A stretch of DNA of 37,243 nucleotides from an uncultured Bacteroidales bacterium (GCA_946409405.1 CAMJWL010000012.1:1-37243), one strand, 5' to 3'. Shown: positions 24,710 through 33,145, counted from the stretch's first letter. Notes: generated from the letters alone by a model not told the origin. Made by a program: numbers and translations.

Positions 24710-27247
24710 ATGAAAACATTTTACAAATTCATCCTCGCTGCGATGATAGCAATGATAGCAAACACAGTGTTTGCGCAGACCACCGTCAAGGGCATCGTAA
24801 TAGACTCCCTCAGCAAGGAGGGCGTGCCTTTTGCAACCGTGGCAGTCAACAAGCCCGGCGACATGACCAACTTCGCAATGACCGGCATCACCGACCTGGA
24901 CGGCGCGTTCTCCGGCGTTGTCAAGAGCAAAGGCACATACCTGATGACCATCCGCTCCACCGGCAAGCAGCCCATCGTCCGCACCATCAACATCAAGGGC
25001 GAAAAGACCCTCGACCTCGGCAAACTTCTCATGAAGGATGCCATCGACACCCTCGGCACCGTGGAAGTAGTAGCCCAAAAGGCACTCGTATCCGCCGAAG
25101 CCGGCAAGATAAAGTACAACGCCGAGGGCGACCCCGACAACAAGACCTCCACCGTGCTCGACATGCTCCGCAAAGTGCCCATGGTAACCGTGGACGGCGA
25201 AGACAACATCTCCATCAACGGCAACAGTAGTTTCGTGGTCTATATGAACGGCCGCAAAAACACAATGCTCACCGACAACCCAACCGACATGTTCAAGGCG
25301 ATGCCTGCATCATCGGTAAAAAACATCGAAGTAATCACCGACCCGGGTTCCAAATTTGACGCGGAAGGCGCGGGCGGCATCATCAACCTCATCACCGAAA
25401 CCAACACCAAGACAAACCAGGTATCGGGCAACATCACCGCCAACATCACCAACCGTCAGCAAGGCGGCGGCGCGGGCATCTCGGTGCAGAGCGGCAAATT
25501 TGCGGCGTCGCTCCGCGTAAACGCCAACCACGGCCAATCCGAAATGACAATGGACAACGAACAAATCCAAAACAGCGGATTTGGCGAGGGCGTTACCACC
25601 AAAAGTAGCACCAACACCCACACCGACAACGACGGCACAAGGAATTTCAGCAACCTCGGATTGGAGGCAAGTTACGAAATAGACAAGAGCAACCTCATCG
25701 CAATCTCCGGCGGACTCACCACTTTTGGCGGCGACAGCGACTCCAAATCGGCAATTACAACAGCCTTTGCCGGCACAGAAACCATCAACAAGATGACCTC
25801 CGAATCAGACAACAACTTCAAGTCGTACAACTTCGGAGTTGACTTCCAGCACCTCTTTGGCGGCAACGCCGAGAAAAACCTCACCTTCTCGTACAAACTC
25901 TGGGGCAACACCAGCAAAAACAACAGCCTCTCAAACAACTACAACCCGCTCACCATAGACGACTTCCTGATGGACTACACCGGACGCAAGACCAAAAACC
26001 AGACTGGCAGCGCGGAACACACGTTCCAGATAGACTATTCCGCACCCATCAACCAGACCTTCACCATCGAGGCGGGCGGCAAATACATCTTCCGCCCAAA
26101 AAAATCTGACGGCACCACATACATGAACAACAACGGCACGCTCACCCTCCTGCCCGACCAAACAGTAGATTACACCAACAACGACAACATCGGCGCACTC
26201 TACACCCAAATCTCCGCAAAACTCTCGCCCAAAGTAAGCCTCCGTGGCGGCGTCCGCTACGAATACACCAAGCAAAACGTGGAGTACAACAACAACCACG
26301 ACCGCGACTTCTCCATCGACTACAACACCGTGGTGCCATCGGCTACGCTCAACTACGCTATCTCCATGTCGCAAAACCTGAGCCTCACCTACAACCTGCG
26401 CATCAGCCGTCCCAACGAGCGTCAACTCAACCCATACCACGACTACTCAAACATCACGTCGGTATCGTTTGGCGACCCGTCCCTCGAAGTGCAGAAATAC
26501 CACAACTTCGGCGTAAGTTACGGCTACTTCTCCATGAAGCAAAACATCAACCTGAGCCTCCGCTACAACACCTGCGACAACGGCATCACGGCATGGCAGT
26601 TTTACCCCACAGCCATCGACATCGCCACGCTGCCCTTCTCCATCAAGGACGAAGACATGAACCGCCTCCTCTCCACCTACACCAACGCCACCGAGACACA
26701 CACTTTGAGCGGCAACCTCTATTACAGCCTCCAAATCTCCAAAAACGCGAGGTTCTTCACCAACTCGTCTGTTAACTACTCCGAGATGAAAAACCCGATT
26801 TCACAGACCTCCAACGAGGGATGGAGCGGCAACTTCTACGGCAACTTTCAATACACATTCCCCATCAAACTCAAAATGGGCGTGGGCGCAATGGTATCCA
26901 CCAAGCGCAAAAACATCAACGGATACAGCAAAGGCATGAACATCGGCATGCTCTCCCTCGAAAAGAGTTTCCTCAAAGACCGCCTCACCGTCTCCTTCTC
27001 GGCTATGCTCGACCTGAAGCACGGCATGGACATGGTGATGGAGAGCCACACCAACGGACAAGGCTACATCACCAACAGCAAAATGACCAACAGCATGGGC
27101 AGGTTTGGCGTGTCGGTTTCATACAAGTTTGGCAAGCAAATCCAAGTGAAACGCGCCAAAAACTCCATCCAAAACGACGACTTCGAGCGCACCGAGCAAA
27201 GCGGCGACGATACACCCTCGATGTCCCAAGGCGGAGGCAGGATGTAA
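24710..27247 (+). CDS. TonB-dependent-receptor-like outer-membrane protein (OMP_b-brl_3)
   Basis: An 845-residue protein with signal MKTFYKFILAAMIAMIANTV and a cut after FAQ. A carboxypeptidase-regulatory-like beta-sandwich follows (about 25-105, VKGIVIDSLSKEGVPFATVAV). A plug-like domain comes next (about 115-235, including STVLDMLRKVPMVTVDGEDN, SSFVVYMNGRK, SVKNIEVITDPGSKFDAEG and GGIINLITE). The rest is a large beta-barrel, with the typical ISRPNERQLNPYHDYSN near 563. This is the layout of the outer-membrane-beta-barrel family related to TonB-dependent receptors. The C-terminus is Gln/Asp/Gly-rich rather than a final Phe strand. It is not followed by a SusD homologue, so carbohydrate import by the Sus mechanism is not supported. 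The LytS/LytTR genes follow on the same strand, separated by a terminator-like hairpin. Confidence 0.88.
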   Translation: MKTFYKFILAAMIAMIANTVFAQTTVKGIVIDSLSKEGVPFATVAVNKPGDMTNFAMTGITDLDGAFSGVVKSKGTYLMTIRSTGKQPIVRTINIKGEKTLDLGKLLMKDAIDTLGTVEVVAQKALVSAEAGKIKYNAEGDPDNKTSTVLDMLRKVPMVTVDGEDNISINGNSSFVVYMNGRKNTMLTDNPTDMFKAMPASSVKNIEVITDPGSKFDAEGAGGIINLITETNTKTNQVSGNITANITNRQQGGGAGISVQSGKFAASLRVNANHGQSEMTMDNEQIQNSGFGEGVTTKSSTNTHTDNDGTRNFSNLGLEASYEIDKSNLIAISGGLTTFGGDSDSKSAITTAFAGTETINKMTSESDNNFKSYNFGVDFQHLFGGNAEKNLTFSYKLWGNTSKNNSLSNNYNPLTIDDFLMDYTGRKTKNQTGSAEHTFQIDYSAPINQTFTIEAGGKYIFRPKKSDGTTYMNNNGTLTLLPDQTVDYTNNDNIGALYTQISAKLSPKVSLRGGVRYEYTKQNVEYNNNHDRDFSIDYNTVVPSATLNYAISMSQNLSLTYNLRISRPNERQLNPYHDYSNITSVSFGDPSLEVQKYHNFGVSYGYFSMKQNINLSLRYNTCDNGITAWQFYPTAIDIATLPFSIKDEDMNRLLSTYTNATETHTLSGNLYYSLQISKNARFFTNSSVNYSEMKNPISQTSNEGWSGNFYGNFQYTFPIKLKMGVGAMVSTKRKNINGYSKGMNIGMLSLEKSFLKDRLTVSFSAMLDLKHGMDMVMESHTNGQGYITNSKMTNSMGRFGVSVSYKFGKQIQVKRAKNSIQNDDFERTEQSGDDTPSMSQGGGRM

Positions 27248-27285
27248 CGCAAATATCCTAAAAACCTAATATTTATGCTACGACC

Positions 27286-27325
27286 GACGACGGGCAACGG
27301 CTTTTCTTCTCACCGCCCCGTCGTC
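27286..27325 (+). terminator. Terminator or attenuator between the receptor and LytS-type kinase genes
   Basis: GACGACGGG (27286-27294) and CCCGTCGTC (27317-27325) form a perfect 9-bp stem with a 22-base loop, followed by TTTATTAAAA. The kinase ATG lies only 22 bases later and no promoter box is evident between, so the hairpin may act as a partial terminator within one transcript. Confidence 0.65.
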
Positions 27326-27346
27326 TTTATTAAAACAACAATCACC

Positions 27347-28348
27347 ATGAAAAAAGACCTCATCCTGATATTCACAAGCCTTGGTGTACTCCTGATGCTG
27401 ATGTACCGCCCGCTGTGGGAACTCTTTGTTAACGGCAACACCATGGCGGCAATGGGCAACCTCAATTGGACTGTGATGCACTCCGCGCCGTTCCTGATAG
27501 CATTCTACGTATGCTATATATGGCTGATACCCAAATACTTGTTCAGCAACTGTCTCAAAACATTCTGGGTGGCAAACTTGGTGCTGTTTTTGGCGATATT
27601 CTTCCTCAAATTCCCAATACTGCGCATGTTTAACCCCGTGGATTTCAAGGGCTACATGACCTTCTTCGTCCCCAACCTCTTGACCGACTGCCTTGTAATA
27701 GGCACGGCGATTGGCATCCGCTATTACATCAAAAGCGTGGAAGACCTCGAAAAAGAGCGCGACAACCAGAAGGCAGAACTCCAATGGCTCAAAAACCAAC
27801 TCAACCCGCATTTCCTCTTCAACACGATGAACAACATATCGAGTCAAATCTACACCAACCCCGACGAAGCCCAAGAAAACCTCGCCCGCCTGAGCGACAC
27901 ACTCCGCTACGCCCTCTACGAAACCGCCGCCGACCGCGTGCCATTGTACGGCGAGATAGAGTTTATGGAAAACTACATCTACCTCATGAAACTCCGTTGC
28001 TCCTCCAAGACCACCATCTCCACCGATTTTCCAGCGCACACCACCGGCATACAAATACTCCCGCTGTTGTACATATCCCTGATAGAAAACGCCTTCAAGC
28101 ACGGCGTAAGCAACAAGGAAGAATCGTTTATCAAAATATCCCTGCATCAGGATCAAAACAAACTGGTATTTGACGTAGAAAACAGCAACTTCCCCAAAAA
28201 ACAGGAAAACCGCAGCGGACACGGCATCGGCATCGGCAACCTCAAACGCCGCCTCGAACTCGCCTACCACGACAAGCACTCCTTCACCTACGGTCTCAAC
28301 AAGGAAGGCAACTACTACGCCAGGCTTGAAGTGGAAATTGAGAGTTGA
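27347..28348 (+). CDS. LytS/YehU-type sensor histidine kinase
   Basis: A 333-residue membrane kinase. Four membrane segments are visible at about 5-22, 45-65, 72-92 and 105-125. The His_kinase domain starts near 140; the phosphorylated His155 lies in LKNQLNPHFLFNTMNNIS, the N box in LIENAFKHG (245-253) and the G box in GHGIGIGNLKRRLELAY (291-307). It is predicted to phosphorylate the LytTR regulator encoded 69 bases downstream. The extracytoplasmic loops are short, so the signal may be sensed in the membrane. The ATG at 27347 (MKKDLILIF) is preferred over 27275, whose extra residues lie across the hairpin. Translation may depend on read-through of that hairpin. Confidence 0.93.
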   Translation: MKKDLILIFTSLGVLLMLMYRPLWELFVNGNTMAAMGNLNWTVMHSAPFLIAFYVCYIWLIPKYLFSNCLKTFWVANLVLFLAIFFLKFPILRMFNPVDFKGYMTFFVPNLLTDCLVIGTAIGIRYYIKSVEDLEKERDNQKAELQWLKNQLNPHFLFNTMNNISSQIYTNPDEAQENLARLSDTLRYALYETAADRVPLYGEIEFMENYIYLMKLRCSSKTTISTDFPAHTTGIQILPLLYISLIENAFKHGVSNKEESFIKISLHQDQNKLVFDVENSNFPKKQENRSGHGIGIGNLKRRLELAYHDKHSFTYGLNKEGNYYARLEVEIES

Positions 28349-28364
28349 GAGAGTAAAGATTAAA

Positions 28365-28383
28365 GTTGATAGTTGATAGTTGA
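28365..28383 (+). repeat. Short tandem repeat (GTTGATA)2.7 at the LytTR gene promoter
   Basis: GTTGATA is repeated at 28365-28371 and 28372-28378, then GTTGA at 28379-28383. The last copy supplies the -33 GTTG of the promoter. Confidence 0.75.
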
Positions 28384-28410
28384 AAATATCAATTAAAAGC
28401 ATTAACTTTG
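28379..28410 (+). promoter_or_regulatory. Promoter of the LytTR regulator gene (GTTG-N20-TAACTTTG)
   Basis: GTTG at 28379-28382 and TAACTTTG at 28403-28410 are 20 bases apart. The ATG is at 28418, only seven bases after the -7 element, so the transcript would be nearly leaderless. Confidence 0.65.
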
Positions 28411-28417
28411 CAGCATC

Positions 28418-29164
28418 ATGGAACTAAACTGCGTAATAATAGACGACGAGCCGCAAGCCGTCGAACTTATCAAAAACTACATATCCCGCACACCATACCT
28501 GACGCTCGTGGCGGGCTACACCGACAGCGTGGAGGGGCTTTCGAAGATAACGGAAACTCCTCCCGACGTCTTGTTTCTCGACATCCAGATGCCCGACCTC
28601 AACGGCATGGAACTCTCCAAGATGGTGCCTAAGCACACCAAAATCATCTTTACGACCGCATTCAAGCAATACGCCTTCGAGAGTTACGACGTGAGCGCGA
28701 CCGACTACCTGTTGAAGCCCATCAGTTACGCCAAATTCTTGAAAGCCACACAAAAATGCCTCGAATGGTTTGAGATGAAGGAATCGGCAGAGCAATCCGC
28801 CGCCGCCACTCCCCCACCCCAGCCGCCGCAAAACACCACAAGCGACATTTTCGTCAAGAGCGACGGAATGATGGTGCGAGTAAACCTCTCGCAGTTGCTA
28901 TACGTCTGTGGATTGAAAGACTACGTAAAATTTGTGATGCAGCCGCCCACCAAGCCCATCATCACCCTGATGACCATGAAATCGCTCGAAGAAATACTCC
29001 TGCCCTACGGCTTCATGCGCATCAACCGGTCGTACATCGTAGCCATAGACAAAATAAAGTCTGTAGACAAAAACGACTGCATCTACATCGGCGACGAAAT
29101 CATCCACGTTACCGACGTTTACCGCAACGACGTGTTCAAAAAACTGTTTGCCATATCATCATAA
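28418..29164 (+). CDS. LytTR-family response regulator
   Basis: A 248-residue regulator. The receiver domain has Asp9-Asp10 (VIIDDEPQAVEL), phosphoacceptor Asp55 (LFLDIQMPDLNG), a Thr switch (FTTAF) and Lys in YLLKPIS. A Pro/Gln/Ala-rich linker lies near 125-140. The LytTR DNA-binding domain follows (about 143-245, IFVKSDGMMVRVNLSQLLYV, then FMRINRSYIVAIDKI). It would bind pairs of direct repeats upstream of its targets as a dimer. It is probably partnered with the LytS-type kinase encoded just before it. It has its own promoter and is only 20 bases ahead of the esterase gene, so it is likely co-transcribed with it. A target site is not visible with confidence. Confidence 0.95.
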   Translation: MELNCVIIDDEPQAVELIKNYISRTPYLTLVAGYTDSVEGLSKITETPPDVLFLDIQMPDLNGMELSKMVPKHTKIIFTTAFKQYAFESYDVSATDYLLKPISYAKFLKATQKCLEWFEMKESAEQSAAATPPPQPPQNTTSDIFVKSDGMMVRVNLSQLLYVCGLKDYVKFVMQPPTKPIITLMTMKSLEEILLPYGFMRINRSYIVAIDKIKSVDKNDCIYIGDEIIHVTDVYRNDVFKKLFAISS

Positions 29165-29184
29165 ATAACCCAAATCCAATTACT

Positions 29185-30417
29185 ATGAAAAGAACAGCAT
29201 TAATTACAATGTGCCTCGCGCTATCGGCTACATTTGCAACGGCACAGACTACACCGCCCCTCGTTTTCGGCAAGGAAAACACCGGTCATGCCATCCAGCC
29301 CGGCGTATCTCCCGCACCGTCCACATTAAGCAACGCAATACACCGCCTTCCCGACCCGTTCAGGTTTCAAGACGGCAGCCGCGACACCACCTACGCAGCA
29401 TGGGAACGCCATCGCAACGAAGTGGCGCGTATGGTGCAAGACTACGAAATCGGCAACCGCCCTTCGTTTGACCGCGTAACTTCCTCCTTCAGCAAGGCAG
29501 ACTCCACCATTACCGTCCGCGTAGAATCGTCGGGCAGGAGCATGGAGTTCACTTCCAAGATTATCATCCCAAAAGGCAAAGGCCCGTTCCCGGTAGTCGT
29601 CGGCATGAACTTCCCGTCGGGCAGCATCCGTCCCAACTTCGTGGAAGGCTGCATCCTCGTGCCTTTCAAGCACGACCAAGTAATCAAGAGTAGCCATCAG
29701 GCTATAAGGGACACTGCGGCGGCGTTTTATAAGATGTACCCCGAATACACCAACACGAGCGGCAACTATTCGGGATGGTCGTGGGGCATCAGCCGCCTCA
29801 TCGACGCGCTCTACCAACTTAAAGACCAACTCCGCGCCGACGTGAACCACATTGCAGTAACCGGCTGCTCGTATGCCGGCAAGATGGCTATGTTTGCGGG
29901 CGCGTTTGACGAGCGTATCGCCCTCACCATCATCCAAGAATCGGGCGGCGGCGGCATCAACTCTTGGCGCGTGAGCGACTACTACACCCTCGCCGTAGGC
30001 GGCAATGTGGAGCGCGTGGAAAACACCAACTATTCGTGGTTCAGCCCAAAATTCAAGGAAGATTTCAACGGCAAAGTAGCACTCCTGCCATACGACCACC
30101 ATCAGATAATCTCGATGATTGCCCCCCGCGCCGTCCTCATCCTCGGCAACCCCGATTTTGAATGGCTCTGCGACTATTCGGGCTACGTATCGAGCGCGGC
30201 AGCCGCCAAAGTATGGGACACGTTTGGCATCGGCGACCGTTTTGGGTACGTCATAGAAGGCAAGCACAACCACTGCATGGCTTGCGACTCGCAAAACGAA
30301 GCAGTAAAAAGTTTCGTCGCCAAATTCCTTTTTGGCAAAGATGCCAACACAAATATCAGGGAAGGCGGACAGTTTAAGGATGTCAATGTAGATATTTGGA
30401 CTAAGGATTGGAAATAA
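29185..30417 (+). CDS. CE15-like glucuronoyl esterase-type hydrolase
   Basis: A 410-residue secreted alpha/beta-hydrolase. The signal MKRTALITMCLALSATFATA ends before QTTPP. The nucleophile elbow GCSYAGK is at 227-233 (Ser229), ESGGGG at 252-257 with the likely acid Glu252, then WR at 261-262, and the catalytic His in GKHNHC (361 or 363). The spacing and the Ser/SGGGG-WR/HxHC motifs resemble CE15 glucuronoyl esterases, which cleave esters between lignin and glucuronoxylan. CE15 usually has GCSRxGK; here Tyr replaces Arg, a residue tied to the oxyanion site, so the substrate may differ. There are no other polysaccharide genes near it. It follows the LytTR regulator by 20 bases and ends nine bases from the convergent barrel-protein gene. 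Confidence 0.8.
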   Translation: MKRTALITMCLALSATFATAQTTPPLVFGKENTGHAIQPGVSPAPSTLSNAIHRLPDPFRFQDGSRDTTYAAWERHRNEVARMVQDYEIGNRPSFDRVTSSFSKADSTITVRVESSGRSMEFTSKIIIPKGKGPFPVVVGMNFPSGSIRPNFVEGCILVPFKHDQVIKSSHQAIRDTAAAFYKMYPEYTNTSGNYSGWSWGISRLIDALYQLKDQLRADVNHIAVTGCSYAGKMAMFAGAFDERIALTIIQESGGGGINSWRVSDYYTLAVGGNVERVENTNYSWFSPKFKEDFNGKVALLPYDHHQIISMIAPRAVLILGNPDFEWLCDYSGYVSSAAAAKVWDTFGIGDRFGYVIEGKHNHCMACDSQNEAVKSFVAKFLFGKDANTNIREGGQFKDVNVDIWTKDWK

Positions 30418-30426
30418 AAATCAAAA

Positions 30427-31083
30427 TCAGAAATGCCTATATTGCCTCCCCGCAACATGAAAACTAACACCTAACGAGATGCAGAGAGCCTGGTTTTTGA
30501 TCTTGCGCTCCTTGCGGTTTGAGATGTTGGCGAGACCGTATTCGTATGAGATTTCAGCCAGCCACTTAAATTCGCCCAAGCCCAATTCGCCGCCGAAGGC
30601 AAGGCGTGTGCCAAAGTCCATGACCTTGTAATACTCCTTGTTGCCATGCGATTCGCTCACCTTGTCGCCGCTATAAACCTGGCGTTCGGTAGCGAAACTG
30701 GTATAAAGCCCCGTACCTACATAGACCGGGACGTATGGCGCATAGTAACGGATGTTTGGCACCATTTTAAAATAGGAAATATCCGATTCAAACTTGGTCT
30801 TATTGTCGTCCATGGTGTACTTCTCGCCCTGCAAGGCATAATAGCCCTCGGCAACGGCACGGAGCGCGGCGTCCATAAAATTCCACGAGAAAGAGCCGCC
30901 CGCCACCAACCCCGGCTGAAAATCAAGGATGCCCTTGTTTTTGCAGCCGGTGTTGCGGGTGCTTGTGGCAATCACACCGCCCTTGATTTCCAACGTATGT
31001 TTTTGCGCACAGACCGCCGTGGCAGTGCATACAAGCAATGCCATTACAACAAATGTCTTTATGTTAAACCAATCTTTTCGCAT
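30427..31083 (-). CDS. Small outer-membrane beta-barrel protein
   Basis: A 218-residue secreted protein. The signal MRKDWFNIKTFVVMALLVCT ends near AVCAQ. The mature part alternates strands and loops: KHTLEIKGGVIATS, GLVAGGSFSWNFMDAALRAVAEGYYAL, PVYVGTGLYTSFATER, GTRLAFGGELGLGEFKWLAEISYEYGLANI and QALCISLGVSFHV, as in eight-stranded outer-membrane barrels of the OmpW/PorT-like type. The ATG at 31083 overlaps the end of folP by 25 bases; the next in-frame Met (31044) would avoid the overlap but lose the charged part of the signal. It is the third gene of the SPOR-folP group. No function beyond outer-membrane location is supported. Confidence 0.75.
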   Translation of the reverse strand: MRKDWFNIKTFVVMALLVCTATAVCAQKHTLEIKGGVIATSTRNTGCKNKGILDFQPGLVAGGSFSWNFMDAALRAVAEGYYALQGEKYTMDDNKTKFESDISYFKMVPNIRYYAPYVPVYVGTGLYTSFATERQVYSGDKVSESHGNKEYYKVMDFGTRLAFGGELGLGEFKWLAEISYEYGLANISNRKERKIKNQALCISLGVSFHVAGRQYRHF

Positions 31084-31895
31084 ATTCTGATTGCTTCCAT
31101 TGCGGGTTTTACATCGTGAACCCTTAGTATTTTTGCGCCCTTGGAGAGAGCAATTGTATTAAGTACGGTGGTGCCATTGAGAGCGTCGTTAGGATTACCA
31201 CCTAACAACTTGTATATCATCGACTTGCGCGAAATTCCAACGAGAATCGGCAATTCCAGCACCTTAAACTCGTCGAGATGCTGCATGAGTTCGTAGTTTT
31301 GGTCGAGCGTCTTGGCAAAACCAAAACCTGGGTCGATGATTATATCGTTGGCACCGAGAAGTTTGAGTTTCTCCACCTGCGTGGCAAAAAAATTGATTAT
31401 CTCGTCCATCATATTGTCGTAATGACAATGGTCTTGCATGGTCTGCGGCGTGCCTTTGATGTGCATCAGCACGTATGGCACGTGCAGATTTGCCACAGTA
31501 GCAAGCATCTGCGGATCCATAGTGCCGCCCGAAATGTCATTTACCATAGCCGCACCACACTCCTCCACGGCAAACTTTGCCACATCTGCCCTGAATGTAT
31601 CAACAGACACAATGGCATCTGGGAAATCCTCGTTGATGATACGCATTGCCATGGCGATGTCTTCCTTCTCCATTTCTGGCGGAATGTCGGCGCAGCCCGG
31701 CTTGGTGCTGTACGCGCCGATGTCTATAATAGACGCACCTTCCTGCAGATGCCGCGCCACCTTCACCTCTATCAGGCCTTCGCTGTGGCAGCGGCTCTTG
31801 GCGTAAAACGAATCGTTAGTAACGTTGATAATGCCCATTACCTGCGGCTTGGCGAGGTCGATGAGCCGTCCTTTGCAATTGATTGTGGTGTGCAT
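31059..31895 (-). CDS. folP: Dihydropteroate synthase
   Basis: A 278-residue TIM-barrel enzyme that joins p-aminobenzoate to dihydropterin pyrophosphate in folate synthesis. The pterin and phosphate sites are clear: QVMGIINVTNDSFY at 18-31, IIDIGAYSTKPG at 56-67, VSVDTFRADVA at 97-107, AAMVNDISGG at 115-124, IIDPGFGFAKT (mid-protein) and LVGISRKSMIYKLLGG. In the first loop Asn replaces the usual Pro (NVTPDSF to NVTNDSF). The ATG at 31895 is supported by MHTTINCKGRLIDLAKPQVMG; upstream open frame to 32069 overlaps the SPOR gene and is not protein-like. It follows the SPOR gene by 13 bases. Confidence 0.96.
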   Translation of the reverse strand: MHTTINCKGRLIDLAKPQVMGIINVTNDSFYAKSRCHSEGLIEVKVARHLQEGASIIDIGAYSTKPGCADIPPEMEKEDIAMAMRIINEDFPDAIVSVDTFRADVAKFAVEECGAAMVNDISGGTMDPQMLATVANLHVPYVLMHIKGTPQTMQDHCHYDNMMDEIINFFATQVEKLKLLGANDIIIDPGFGFAKTLDQNYELMQHLDEFKVLELPILVGISRKSMIYKLLGGNPNDALNGTTVLNTIALSKGAKILRVHDVKPAMEAIRICEKIGLT

Positions 31896-31908
31896 CGTGC
31901 GAGATGGA

Positions 31909-32943
31909 TTATTTGTTGTTATATACGTCGCGGATTTCCTTGATGCGGTCGCCGTTTTTGTAAGCCACCACAAACGCGCCGTCCACGCCCTTGCCACGCA
32001 GCGTGATGGCTGTTTTTTTGGCCTCCTCGTAAGTCGTGTAATACCCCACGGTGTAACGGTAGATGCCATTCTGCACCTCGTTGTTGATGATGTCGTCGGT
32101 GGGGCAAATCTGACGGAGTTTTGCGATGGAGAGCGGGATTGCGTCGGCGGCTATCTGCACCTTGTAGATGATGCGGTCGGTGGTGTTGTTGCCCTGCACA
32201 AAACTGAATCCCTCGTCGTCCATAGTGTCGGCGTTGTCGCTCGGCTGCGACGTTTCTGCCAATCCGTCCGACTCATCAGCCACGTTTGCATTGCTGCCGT
32301 CATTGTTGCTGACCACTTCCACCGATGGAGTGTCGGGCTTTTCGTTGAAAGCGAGGAGCAGTTTGTACGCCTCTATCTGGTAGCGAATGGCCCTGAGTTG
32401 GTTGGCATTGGCGTCCTGCTTAATCTTGGCGAGTGCCTTCTGGTCTACTTTTTTGCCTGTGGGAGCGGCTTTGAGAGCCTTGTCGGCCTTCGCCCAGGTG
32501 TCGGCGGCAAAGGTAGTAAGATCGCTGATGTCGCCCTGGATGTCGCTGGCACCGATGCTTGCAAGTTCCTTGATGTTGGCGGCAAAAATGCCATATAACG
32601 TGGCGTATCCCTTCTCATATACATTGTAAGCGTTCACCTGCTGCGTATAGATGGGCTGCTCTAAGGCTGCCGCCTCCTTGTTTTTCTTCTTGGCTTCGCC
32701 CTTGGACGCCGACTTGGCTTCAGCGCGGAGTTTGTCGGCCTGCGCCTGTTTGGTGGCGGCTTGTCCGAGTTGCACCTTCGCCCTCTCTATCTGCTGCAAC
32801 GCCTGGTTCATTTCAGATGCGTCGGAGGCAGAAAGTTGCTCCGAAATCTGGTCCAACATCGCTTCGTCAAGCTCCTGCGCGTTTGCCGAGGCAACAAAGA
32901 GAAGCGACGCCGCTATCGTCATGATAAAAATAATCTTTCTCAT
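31909..32943 (-). CDS. Secreted helical protein with one C-terminal SPOR-like repeat
   Basis: A 344-residue protein. The signal MRKIIFIMTIAASLLFVASANA ends before QELDEAMLDQ. Residues 25-190 are helical, with a Lys/Ala-rich coiled coil (about 60-100). A Ser/Asp/Asn-rich acidic linker is at about 205-245, and a SPOR-like repeat is at about 256-335 (RIIYKVQIAADAIP, IYRYTVGYYTTYEEAKKTA, VDGAFVVAYKNGDRI). The plan mirrors the 871-residue triple-SPOR protein at 20580-23195, with one repeat instead of three, so the two are probably paralogues. It is likely periplasmic and peptidoglycan-binding. It heads the group with folP and the small barrel protein, from the promoter at 32985-33015. Confidence 0.85.
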   Translation of the reverse strand: MRKIIFIMTIAASLLFVASANAQELDEAMLDQISEQLSASDASEMNQALQQIERAKVQLGQAATKQAQADKLRAEAKSASKGEAKKKNKEAAALEQPIYTQQVNAYNVYEKGYATLYGIFAANIKELASIGASDIQGDISDLTTFAADTWAKADKALKAAPTGKKVDQKALAKIKQDANANQLRAIRYQIEAYKLLLAFNEKPDTPSVEVVSNNDGSNANVADESDGLAETSQPSDNADTMDDEGFSFVQGNNTTDRIIYKVQIAADAIPLSIAKLRQICPTDDIINNEVQNGIYRYTVGYYTTYEEAKKTAITLRGKGVDGAFVVAYKNGDRIKEIRDVYNNK

Positions 32944-32984
32944 AATCGTTTTTCCTTTTTTTTCTGTTATTGTCAATTAGTCGG

Positions 32985-33015
32985 CAAAATTACCTTTATT
33001 TATTATATAATGCAA
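32985..33015 (-). promoter_or_regulatory. Promoter of the SPOR-folP group (TTG-N20-TAATTTTG)
   Basis: On the minus strand TTG (33015-33013) and TAATTTTG (32992-32985) are 20 bases apart. The SPOR gene ATG is 42 bases downstream. Confidence 0.75.
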
Positions 33016-33040
33016 CAAAAGTTCCATTTATTATGTAGAA

Positions 33041-33093
33041 AACATAAAAAAAAATAAAAAAACGTCCGAAGCATTGTATCAACGCTCCGGACG
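33041..33093 (-). terminator. Intrinsic terminator of the SPFH-GYF gene
   Basis: On the minus strand CGTCCG (33093-33088) pairs with CGGACG (33068-33063); inner AGC/GCT and TTG/CAA pairs extend the stem. A T-rich run follows (33062-33041). It separates the SPFH-GYF gene from the SPOR-folP group. Confidence 0.85.
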
Positions 33094-33145
33094 GTAAATA
33101 AAAACTAACTATGAATGAACTAACTATAAAAACCAAAAAAGTACA

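Noticed and set aside
24710-27247. A SusC/SusD polysaccharide utilisation locus around the receptor and CE15-like gene
   Set aside because: No SusD homologue, no glycoside hydrolase and no hybrid two-component or anti-sigma/sigma pair is present; the receptor is of the OMP_b-brl_3 type.
28349-28417. AGTTGA/TTGATAG-rich spacer as a possible CRISPR or LytTR-binding array
   Set aside because: The units are only 7 bases and adjacent, with no spacers. LytTR sites are usually 9-bp imperfect direct repeats about 12 bases apart, which I could not place convincingly here.
31896-32069. N-terminal extension of the folP frame
   Set aside because: It overlaps the SPOR gene, is Arg/Trp/Thr-rich and does not resemble dihydropteroate synthase, which starts normally at 31895.
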